Shown here: one piece after another, positions 43,677 to 50,981 of the stretch
Layout: each line of letters starts with the position of its first letter
Numbering within the stretch: position 1 is the stretch's first letter
Origin: F1-60-MAGs104 sp964355975
Lineage (GTDB): Bacteria > Planctomycetota > Phycisphaerae > Phycisphaerales > SM1A02
DNA: 64,000 nucleotides
Assembly (NCBI GenBank): GCA_964355975.1
Contig: CAYHFW010000004.1
Coordinates: forward strand, 62,001-126,000
Reading direction: 5' to 3'
Notes under the pieces: model-generated
What the model saw: only the letters and a program-made list of their open reading frames with translations
The model's database searches: none
What the model was told of the DNA's origin: nothing
Position numbers and translations under genes: made by a program

Positions 43677-45017
43677 TCACCTGCGGTTGAGTGGCAGCGG
43701 ATCTGCAGCTTTGCCCGCCGCCCAATTGCGCAGCGACGGCATCACAGTTTCGCGAATCAAGATCTTGGCGCACGCGGCGACTGGAATCGCCAAGAGCATT
43801 CCATACAACCCAGCCACGCTTGCTCCCGCGAGCACCGCGACGAAGATTGATACGGGCCCCAGGTTTGTCGCGCGACCTGCGAAGATCGGCGTGAGTATGT
43901 AGCCCTCAATCGACTGGACGATGATGAACACGAGTGGTGGACCGCCCACGATCCAGTACCAAGCCATTCGATGCGCCTCGGGTTGGGAGAGTTGGTTCGC
44001 AGCCAGAATTGCAACGGCAGGAATGACGACGACCGCGCCGAGATACGGAACGATCGAGAGAAGACCTGCCAAGAGTCCGAGCGTCAGTGCATAGGGAACG
44101 CCGTTGATCCACCATCCAGCAGCGAACATGACACCCATCGCCGCAGCGATCAGAATTCGACCGCGCACAAACCCTGCGACGGCTGCATCCATCTCTGCAG
44201 CGAGTTTGAAAGTCTTTGCCTTTCGCGACTCTGGAACAAGGCTTCCAACAAAGTGAAGCGCTCCAGGAAATCCGTTGCTGAAGAACCAGAAATAGAACGG
44301 AATCAACATCCCCGCGAAGATCCAGCCTGAGAAATCAAGCAAGCGCCACAGAGCAGCTTGCGCCGTGGGATTCATGATGGTTTGCGTAATGGTGGCATCT
44401 GAGACGAGCGGTGTGGTGGTGGCGGGCGCAACTTCTGGAGGAGTCTGGGTCGCGGTCTGCGCACCAGCGGTCGGTGGCACAGGTTGCGAATCGTGGCCGC
44501 TCGCATGGGCAACGCCCGCAGCGGACTGCTCGCCGCTGTTCTCTGCCGAGGCGATCGACTTCGCCCAGACGCGAACGCGGGTGACTTCATCCCGAAATTC
44601 CTTTGGCAAAACATCCTGCGCTCGGTCGATCCAAGTATCGAATTGCCCTGCGCGCATGTTGGCGACAAACTCCGACGACTGCCGCACGACCATTGGAACA
44701 AAAAGCAGCGCCGCGATGACCAATGCAGTTCCGAATGATCCGAGAATGAGCCCGACCGCAATCGGACGAGCGATTTTTAGGACTCGGCAAATCCACTGCA
44801 CGAGTGGTTCAACGAGATACGCAAGCGCAAATGCGAGGAGCAGTGGAACAGTTACAAACCGCAGCGCATAGCCCGCCCAGATTGCGACCACGATGACCGC
44901 AACGACCAACACGTCACGCACCGCTTGAACCTGCCAAATGTGAAGCCCAGCCATCGAGGAATCATCTTGATTCGAACTCGGTTCGACTCCCTTGGAGTCA
45001 CTTCGATCAGGCTGCAT
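43677..45017 (-). CDS. AI-2E/PerM-family membrane permease
   Basis: 446 residues, about eight membrane segments in the layout of the AI-2E exporter family: helices at the N-terminus (ALRFVTVPLLLAFALAYLVE), a long hydrophilic insertion (about residues 125-215, rich in Ala, Pro, Thr), then helices including ILIAAAMGVMFAAGWWI, LLSIVPYLGAVVVIPAVAI and AGASVAGLYGMLLAIPVAAC. Known members export various small molecules or ions; substrate is unknown here. ATG 45017 is chosen over TTG 45020. It lies 3 bases after the Minf_1886 gene, so they form an operon. Confidence 0.85.
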   Translation of the reverse strand: MQPDRSDSKGVEPSSNQDDSSMAGLHIWQVQAVRDVLVVAVIVVAIWAGYALRFVTVPLLLAFALAYLVEPLVQWICRVLKIARPIAVGLILGSFGTALVIAALLFVPMVVRQSSEFVANMRAGQFDTWIDRAQDVLPKEFRDEVTRVRVWAKSIASAENSGEQSAAGVAHASGHDSQPVPPTAGAQTATQTPPEVAPATTTPLVSDATITQTIMNPTAQAALWRLLDFSGWIFAGMLIPFYFWFFSNGFPGALHFVGSLVPESRKAKTFKLAAEMDAAVAGFVRGRILIAAAMGVMFAAGWWINGVPYALTLGLLAGLLSIVPYLGAVVVIPAVAILAANQLSQPEAHRMAWYWIVGGPPLVFIIVQSIEGYILTPIFAGRATNLGPVSIFVAVLAGASVAGLYGMLLAIPVAACAKILIRETVMPSLRNWAAGKAADPLPLNRR

Positions 45018-45020
45018 CAA

Positions 45021-45461
45021 TCAACCTCTGCTTTCGAGCAGTTTTCTGCGCAAGACATCTGTCGAGAAGACTTCGCCGAAGTCGTAGACACTGCGAAAGT
45101 CCTCGATCGAATCGGTCGGCGATTTACGAAACACCCCGAGGTCAATGAGTGCAAAGACGATGCGCCCAAAGTCATCCGTGCGCTGCACGTTCCAGTGGCG
45201 CAACACAACGGGGGCCAGCATCCCGTACTGATCGATGGCGAAGTCGAGCAAGCCGAAACAGAGTTGCTGCCCGCTGAGATGACGGTCATCCTGCGAGAGC
45301 TGGCTCGTCCCCTCTTGATTCACTTGCTGGTGCTTCTTCAAGAGCGTCTTTGAAGCGTGAGAAAAGCCCGTCTGCACGAAGTGCAACGCCTCGAGCGGAT
45401 ACGGACCCGCTGAAGCCTTGAGCTTGGCGAGGTCTGCATCAACTGGATCCTTGGATGGCAT
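45021..45461 (-). CDS. Minf_1886 family protein
   Basis: 146 residues. The pattern EALHFVQTGFSH, HLSGQQLCFGLLDFAIDQYG, RHWNVQRTDDFGRIVFALID and SIEDFRSVYDFGEVF fits the uncharacterised Minf_1886 repeat family of Planctomycetes and Verrucomicrobia as I recall it. It appears soluble, with no signal or membrane segment. Function is unknown. ATG 45461 has TGGGAG directly before it, which can serve as ribosome-binding site, and TAGACT six bases before the ATG. It is followed by the AI-2E type permease. Confidence 0.72.
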   Translation of the reverse strand: MPSKDPVDADLAKLKASAGPYPLEALHFVQTGFSHASKTLLKKHQQVNQEGTSQLSQDDRHLSGQQLCFGLLDFAIDQYGMLAPVVLRHWNVQRTDDFGRIVFALIDLGVFRKSPTDSIEDFRSVYDFGEVFSTDVLRRKLLESRG

Positions 45462-45467
45462 CTCCCA

Positions 45468-45473
45468 AGTCTA
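45468..45473 (-). promoter_or_regulatory. TAGACT box 6 bases before the Minf_1886 gene
   Basis: TAGACT (TAnnnT), six bases, then the minus-strand ATG at 45461, in a short divergent intergenic region facing the OmpA-type gene. Confidence 0.45.
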
Positions 45474-45554
45474 TCGACCAAGGGTGTCGTCAAAGTTCAC
45501 TGTGAATCGTGTCGGATTGGTCGCGTCAAGAGTGGACGCCCGCACGGCAATCGC

Positions 45555-45560
45555 TACACT
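45555..45560 (+). promoter_or_regulatory. possible -10 box of the OmpA-type lipoprotein gene
   Basis: TACACT lies 25 bases before ATG 45586, and GGAGG is at 45574-45578. A normal leader with a ribosome-binding site, unlike the leaderless-type boxes. Confidence 0.4.
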
Positions 45561-45585
45561 TGCGCCAACACATGGAGGTTTCACT

Positions 45586-46467
45586 ATGAACGCAAAGGAA
45601 GCGTCGTTTCGCACAACACTCGTCGGACTTGTTGCTCTGATTGGAGTTGGTTGCGTCCCACAAGAAAAGTACAACGATCTCGAACTGGCCTATCGCAGTC
45701 AGCAACAACAGTTGCTGCGAAGCCAAGGCGACCTCGAAACAACGCGCGCGAACGAATCACGTTTGCGCTCGCAACTTGCGCAAGCTGCTGGTGATCTCGC
45801 CAGCCTCGAGGCGCTTCGCAAGGGACAGAATGTCGACGTCGACAAACTGCTCGCAGACTACGAGTCGCTGCTCAAGAAGATTGGCGACATGAATGGCGGT
45901 CCACTTCCTGCCGAAGTGAACGCAGCACTCTCGGCGCTCGCGGCGCAGTACCCAGACGTGCTTCAGTTTGACGAGCGCCGCGGAATGTTGCGCTTCGCAG
46001 CTGATTTCACATTTGATCCAGGCTCGGTTGCCCTCAAACCAAGTGCTGTTGCGGTTCTTGCAAAGTTGGCGAGCGTTTTGAATTCGAGCGCAGCATCGCC
46101 ATTCGAAGTGGTCGTTGTAGGCCACACAGACAATGTGCCGATTCGCAAGTCTGCAGCGCAGCACCCAACGAACATGCACCTTTCAGCACACCGCGCGATT
46201 GCAGTGCGCGACGGACTCACACACGATGGAGTCTCGGCGAGCCGTTTCTTGGTTGCTGGATATGGTGAGTTCCGACCGATGGTCGCCAATGGTCCAAACG
46301 GCGCTGCGCAGAATCGCAGAGTCGACGTCTACCTCATGCCGTACTTCGTTCCGATGTCGACTGATCTCTCTGCAGCTGCGGCGCTTCCCGCGTCGGCACC
46401 TGCAGTGGTCGCCCAGCCTGCAGTCGCACCACCAGCCGCTGCAATTGACGACGAACCGACCAAGTAA
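45586..46467 (+). CDS. OmpA-family lipoprotein
   Basis: 293 residues. The signal peptide ends in a lipobox (LIGVGC), so the protein should be lipid-anchored. A coiled coil (about residues 35-80) precedes a C-terminal OmpA/MotB peptidoglycan-binding domain: FDPGSVALKPSAV, VVVGHTDNVPIRKS, LSAHRAIAVRDGL and GYGEFRPMVANGPNGAAQNR. It probably tethers membrane to peptidoglycan. An Ala/Pro-rich tail of about 45 residues follows. Start ATG 45586 has GGAGG seven bases before it. A strong terminator follows. Confidence 0.9.
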   Translation: MNAKEASFRTTLVGLVALIGVGCVPQEKYNDLELAYRSQQQQLLRSQGDLETTRANESRLRSQLAQAAGDLASLEALRKGQNVDVDKLLADYESLLKKIGDMNGGPLPAEVNAALSALAAQYPDVLQFDERRGMLRFAADFTFDPGSVALKPSAVAVLAKLASVLNSSAASPFEVVVVGHTDNVPIRKSAAQHPTNMHLSAHRAIAVRDGLTHDGVSASRFLVAGYGEFRPMVANGPNGAAQNRRVDVYLMPYFVPMSTDLSAAAALPASAPAVVAQPAVAPPAAAIDDEPTK

Positions 46468-46509
46468 TCGGCTTCAAACAGGTCAGTTTTCTTTCGATCA
46501 GTTCTCAAA

Positions 46510-46537
46510 AACAACCCCGCGAAGGGGTTGTTTTTTT
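46510..46537 (+). terminator. rho-independent terminator after the OmpA-type gene
   Basis: Perfect 9-bp stem AACAACCCC/GGGGTTGTT with loop GCGAA, then a run of T. The loop sequence is the same as in the glnN terminator at 5982. Confidence 0.92.
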
Positions 46538-46588
46538 ATTCAGGCCATGTGAATTCGCATCGAGAAATGGCGATTCTGAACAAAAGAA

Positions 46589-46617
46589 TTGGATTTGAGC
46601 CCCCCTCGGGTTAGACT
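46589..46617 (+). promoter_or_regulatory. possible promoter of the lamin-tail protein gene
   Basis: TTGGAT, 17 bases, TAGACT. The downstream leader is about 50 bases and has GGAGAAAG directly before ATG 46671. Confidence 0.45.
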
Positions 46618-46670
46618 CGGGTGCTGATCTTCTGCGCAATCGCTCTCACTACATTCAACTGGAGAAAGAT

Positions 46671-48896
46671 ATGTCTCACCCAATGATTCGCCGCTCAACG
46701 ACCGTGCTTGCTTCGACTTTGACCTTGGCGGTTGCCTCGGGCGCGCTCGCCCAAGCCACCATCAACGAGATTCGTGTCGATCAACCCGGACTTGATCTGA
46801 GCGAATACATCGAATTCAAGGGCACCCCAGGAGCCTCGCTCGTTGGACTCACCCTCGTTGTGATCGGCGACAACGATGCGGCTGCCGCACCAGCTCAGAA
46901 TGGAACGATCGAGGCGGTTGTCGCGCTCAATGGCGTTGTCCCATCAAGCGGCTTCTTCGTCGTTGCAGAGGCGACGTTCGCGCTTGGCTTGGCTGATCAG
47001 GTTGATGTCTTGAACTTTGAGAATCCAGATGACCTGACCTTCCTCTTGGTGAGCGGATTCACCGGTGTTGATGGCGACGACCTCGACACCAACGATGACG
47101 GAACTCTCGATAGCGCCCCGTGGACCGCGATCGTCGACTCAGTCGCGTTTGTCCAGACGCACACACCAGATGGATTGGCCTCAGACTTCGTCTACTCAAC
47201 GACCCACGCTGGCCCAGATGGCGCGAGCAGCCCTGCGCAAGCTTGGCGCTGCGCCAATAGCGCGGCATGGATGGTCGGCGCCGCAGACCCAGCCGCCGCG
47301 ACTGACAGCCCAGGTGCAGAGAATCCAACCTGCGGCAGCACTGTCGCAATCAAGATCTCCGAAGTTCGCATCGACCAGCCTGGCGCGGACAACGATGAGT
47401 ATTTCGAACTTCAGGGACCCGCTGGCACGAGCCTGAATGGCTACACGTACATCGTCATCGGCGACAACAACACCGTTGGTGCTGTTGATCTCGCGGGGTC
47501 AATCGAGAGCATCACGCCACTCGATGGCGCAATCATTCCTGCCGATGGCTATCTCTTGGTCGCGAAGGCGACGATGACGATCGCTGTGCCAGATTTCGTC
47601 GTGCTTGCCGCCGCAATGAACTTTGAAAGCAGCGACAACGTCACGCACGTTCTTGTGACTGGATTCACCGGGCTCATCAACGCGGACGTTGACGTCGACA
47701 ACAACTGCACAATCGATGCTGGCGCTCCATGGGCGACGCTCGTCGACTCGATCGCGCTCAGTGGACCCGACACGACCTGCATCTACTCAACAGACATCGC
47801 AGGACCCGATGGCACGTTCACCACCGCTCACGCCTTCCGTTGCTATCCAGATGGAACTGCGTCGATCGGCGCCTACGACCACCTCGCTGGCGGCGACACC
47901 CCAGGCTTCGAGAACCGCGCATGTGGATTGCCACCTGTGCTCGAGTGCGGCGAGGCAACCGCTGGCCTCTGCACCGCAGCGCACGCGAATCCGTACTGCG
48001 CTGACTCTCTCTGCTGCGCCCTGATCTGCACGACACAGCCAACTTGCTGCACCGTGACCTGGGATGCCGCATGCGCGACCGCAGCCACTGCATCATGCAA
48101 CCAGACGGGCTCAGCATCATGCGATCGATCGGTTGTCGCATTCAGTGAGATTCGTATTGATCAAACTGGAACAGACACCGACGAATGGGTCGAACTTGTT
48201 GGTGCGGCTGGTACAAGCCTCGCTGACCTCACGATGATTGTCATCGGTGATGGCAACACGACCACCCTGAGCGGCGTCATCGAATCGGTGACATCTCTCG
48301 TTGGGCAGGCGATTCCAGCAGATGGGCACTTCTCAATCTCTGAGGCGACATTCACGCAGGGCATCACGAACATCGACCTCGTCCTTGCTGGCGCAAATCC
48401 CCTCAACTTTGAGAACAGCGACAACGTCACATTCATGCTCGTCCGTGGGTTCACTGGCCTCGACGGCCAAGACCTCGACGCTGCCAACGATGGTGTTCTC
48501 GACGTGACCCCCTGGACCGAAGTCCTCGACACAATCGCGCTCGTCAAGACCACAACCCTTCCACCAACCGGCACGGAATGGTTCTACGGTCCAAACACAA
48601 TCGGTCCAGACACGACCTTCGTTCCTGGACACATCTGGCGCTGCGAGGCAACAGGTTGCTGGAACATCGGGCTCTTCGACATCGTCGCAGCGCATGATGA
48701 CACGCCTGGCGTGAGCAATCTGCCATGTGCCGCACCTTGCGCAGGTGACTACAACAGCGACGGCATCCGCAATGGTTCTGATCTTGCCACCCTGCTTTCG
48801 GCATGGGGTTCGGCGGATGGCGACATCGACGGTGATGGCGCCACAAGCGGTTCCGATCTCGCGACTCTGCTCAGCGGTTGGGGCGACTGCCCATAA
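46671..48896 (+). CDS. secreted lamin-tail-like repeat protein with dockerin-like C-terminus
   Basis: 741 residues. A cleavable signal peptide (about residues 1-28, ending SGALAQA) is followed by three related domains starting near residues 31, 227 and 489. Each begins with a lamin-tail-like strand pattern (INEIRVDQPGLDLSEYIEFK, ISEVRIDQPGADNDEYFELQ, FSEIRIDQTGTDTDEWVELV) followed by LVVIGDND, TYIVIGDNN or MIVIGDGN. Between domains 2 and 3 lies a Cys-rich module (about residues 425-478). The last 50 residues form a double dockerin-like repeat (GDYNSDGIRNGSDLATLLSA and a second copy) with calcium-binding Asp spacing. Probably cell-surface or extracellular. Role unknown. Confidence 0.82.
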   Translation: MSHPMIRRSTTVLASTLTLAVASGALAQATINEIRVDQPGLDLSEYIEFKGTPGASLVGLTLVVIGDNDAAAAPAQNGTIEAVVALNGVVPSSGFFVVAEATFALGLADQVDVLNFENPDDLTFLLVSGFTGVDGDDLDTNDDGTLDSAPWTAIVDSVAFVQTHTPDGLASDFVYSTTHAGPDGASSPAQAWRCANSAAWMVGAADPAAATDSPGAENPTCGSTVAIKISEVRIDQPGADNDEYFELQGPAGTSLNGYTYIVIGDNNTVGAVDLAGSIESITPLDGAIIPADGYLLVAKATMTIAVPDFVVLAAAMNFESSDNVTHVLVTGFTGLINADVDVDNNCTIDAGAPWATLVDSIALSGPDTTCIYSTDIAGPDGTFTTAHAFRCYPDGTASIGAYDHLAGGDTPGFENRACGLPPVLECGEATAGLCTAAHANPYCADSLCCALICTTQPTCCTVTWDAACATAATASCNQTGSASCDRSVVAFSEIRIDQTGTDTDEWVELVGAAGTSLADLTMIVIGDGNTTTLSGVIESVTSLVGQAIPADGHFSISEATFTQGITNIDLVLAGANPLNFENSDNVTFMLVRGFTGLDGQDLDAANDGVLDVTPWTEVLDTIALVKTTTLPPTGTEWFYGPNTIGPDTTFVPGHIWRCEATGCWNIGLFDIVAAHDDTPGVSNLPCAAPCAGDYNSDGIRNGSDLATLLSAWGSADGDIDGDGATSGSDLATLLSGWGDCP

Positions 48897-48933
48897 AGCA
48901 GTTCCAACTCCGCTGCGCAGTCTCTCGCGCTGA

Positions 48934-48939
48934 TACCGT
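48934..48939 (+). promoter_or_regulatory. TACCGT box 6 bases before the MlaE-type gene
   Basis: TACCGT (TAnnnT), six bases, then GTG 48946. A leaderless-type arrangement with a non-ATG start. Confidence 0.4.
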
Positions 48940-48945
48940 AGGGTC

Positions 48946-49797
48946 GTGGCCGTTGTGATATCTGCCTTGCCAGTGGTCTCGTTGATTTCCCGCTTCGGCT
49001 GGTGGGTCTATGACGCCGTCTCTGGTTTCGGCAAGTTCATGACATTCGTCTGGGCGGTCTCGGTTCGATTTGCTGCGCATCCAGTGCGGTGCATGAAGTG
49101 GTCGCTGGTTGGTCCTCAGTTGTTTTCGGTCGGCGTGGCGAGCATTCCAGTGGTTGCGATCACGGGTGCGTTCATTGGAATGATTCTCGCACTCGAAGGG
49201 TTTGAGCAATTCGCCGCGCTCGGCCAAGAGTCGCGGCTTGGCAGCGTCATCAACATCTCAGTGATCAAACAGATCGGACCCGTGCTCGCCGCTGTGATGG
49301 TCGCTGGTCGTGTCGGCGGCGCACTTGCCGCTGAACTCGGCACGATGGCTGTCACAGAACAACTCGATGCGATGCGTGCGATGGATGCCGATCCGCTTCG
49401 CATCCTCGTTGCGCCACGGGTGATCGCTTGCATCGTGATGACGCCCCTGCTCACGATCTACTCTGACCTTCTCGGCGCGTGGGGGGCGTGGTTCGTCACA
49501 GTCCAGATTTTTGGTGTCGCGAGCGTCGACTACTGGTTCTTCACAGCACAAACCATCGACTGGTGGGATCCCACCTCGGGACTTCTCAAGTCAGTCGCAT
49601 TTGGCGGCGCGATCGGATTGATCTCGTGTTACAAAGGGTTTTCATGTTCCGCTGGGGCTGCTGGAGTTGGACGTGCAGCGACAGATGCTTTCGTCGCGAG
49701 TTTTCTTGCGATCATCCTTCTGAATCTTGTACTCGCAGAGTTCTTTGGAAGTCTCTACACGTTGCTCATCGACGATGCGACTTCGATGATTCAATGA
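48946..49797 (+). CDS. MlaE-type ABC transporter permease
   Basis: 283 residues, five or six membrane segments. The MlaE family pattern is clear: ITGAFIGMILALEGFEQFAA, IKQIGPVLAAVMVAGRVGGA, AAELGTMAVTEQLDAMRAM and DPLRILVAPRVIACIVMTPL. In the Mla system the permease works with an MlaF ATPase and MlaD lipid-binding protein to move phospholipids between membranes. Neither partner is next to it, so they must be elsewhere. GTG 48946 follows a TACCGT box. The next gene overlaps its end by 4 bases (ATGA). Confidence 0.88.
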   Translation: MAVVISALPVVSLISRFGWWVYDAVSGFGKFMTFVWAVSVRFAAHPVRCMKWSLVGPQLFSVGVASIPVVAITGAFIGMILALEGFEQFAALGQESRLGSVINISVIKQIGPVLAAVMVAGRVGGALAAELGTMAVTEQLDAMRAMDADPLRILVAPRVIACIVMTPLLTIYSDLLGAWGAWFVTVQIFGVASVDYWFFTAQTIDWWDPTSGLLKSVAFGGAIGLISCYKGFSCSAGAAGVGRAATDAFVASFLAIILLNLVLAEFFGSLYTLLIDDATSMIQ

Positions 49798-50981
49798 GGC
49801 GGGCACGCAGAGCGCCAACCGTTGCAATCGCATGCGCCATCGTGTTTGCGATGGTCGGCGGGCAATCCACAGTCGAGACTGGAACGCCACCACCGCCCGA
49901 AGGGCGCCCTCCAACAGGTGCGCTCACCCGCACAGAATCGCGCCGCTGGGAGATCACGCTTTCACTCGACCTTCCAGAGTTGCGACGACGAGAGACCGTT
50001 GAAGAAGCGTTGATCATCCCCGTCAGCCTGCTCGACACCTGGTGGCAGGTCGATCCGCGTTCGTTTCGCACACGGGTCTCGGTTGATTTCGTACCAGTCC
50101 CCCCTGCGCAGTTCAATCTTTCAGTTGCTCCAAGTCGCTTTGGAGAATCGCGCGTCGAGATTCCAGTTCCAAACATCATCGAGCAGCGACTCACTGCCGA
50201 ACTTTCGTGGACCGTTGAAGTCTGGTCGTGCGCTCTCGACGAGACGCGCGCATCGAAGTCTCTCTGGCCGACCACCTGGCCAGAAGAGGTCGAGCGCTTT
50301 CGCGCGGCGAGCACAGGCATCGACTCACAAGACCCCCTGATTCAATCAGCCCTGCGCGAGATTTCATCGCGCTTTCCACAGCAACTCGGCCCGCTCTATG
50401 CGGCGAAAGAAATCATTCGTGCGGGCAGCAAGATCTTGCGCAATGCCGACCATTCGGAGGGTGGCACGTCTGGTTCAAAGACGCGTGGCATCGTCGTGTG
50501 GGGAAGCAACCAAACGATGACTTCGCACATCGGAGGCGAGGCGGATGTGACGTGCATCTGTCTGGCTCTTCTGCGCGGGGCGGGGTTTCCGGCACGGCCA
50601 GTGATCGGACTCGTGCCCAATCGAACTGGGCGCAACACTGCATCCAACGCAGACAAATTGTCCCTTTGGGGTGAGGTGTTTCTTCCTGATTGCGGTTGGG
50701 TTCCATTCGATGCTGAGCAGATTCGCGGTGGGGTTTCGAGCCAGACTCCTGTCACGAATGCATGGAAGGGGTTTGGAACAGATCCAGATTTCGACGAGCG
50801 CGTTCCAATCACGCACGAACTTGACATCTACAAACCAAAGGCGAGTGACATCGGTCGCACGGCCTCGTTCGCAGCCCTCTGCCGACTGAAGACGAAACTC
50901 GAACAGCCTGGGCAGGGACCGACTGACATCCTCATCCAGACCTCCGTGGTGAACCGGGGTCGAGGGCGTGGCGGGTTGTGA
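49794..50981 (+). CDS. secreted transglutaminase-fold protein, probably inactive
   Basis: 395 residues. An N-terminal signal-like segment (PTVAIACAIVFAMVGG) is followed by a beta-rich region and a transglutaminase-like core near residues 220-310 (ALLRGAGFPARPVIGLV, WGEVFLPDCGWVPFDAE). In active enzymes a cysteine lies 12 residues before the arginine of ALLR and a histidine two residues before the W of W-x-E; here these places hold Glu and Ser. Only the Asp region is kept, so it may be a binding rather than catalytic domain. Its start overlaps the MlaE-type gene by 4 bases, and its 3' end overlaps dnaE2 on the other strand by 50 bases. Confidence 0.65.
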   Translation: MRRARRAPTVAIACAIVFAMVGGQSTVETGTPPPPEGRPPTGALTRTESRRWEITLSLDLPELRRRETVEEALIIPVSLLDTWWQVDPRSFRTRVSVDFVPVPPAQFNLSVAPSRFGESRVEIPVPNIIEQRLTAELSWTVEVWSCALDETRASKSLWPTTWPEEVERFRAASTGIDSQDPLIQSALREISSRFPQQLGPLYAAKEIIRAGSKILRNADHSEGGTSGSKTRGIVVWGSNQTMTSHIGGEADVTCICLALLRGAGFPARPVIGLVPNRTGRNTASNADKLSLWGEVFLPDCGWVPFDAEQIRGGVSSQTPVTNAWKGFGTDPDFDERVPITHELDIYKPKASDIGRTASFAALCRLKTKLEQPGQGPTDILIQTSVVNRGRGRGGL

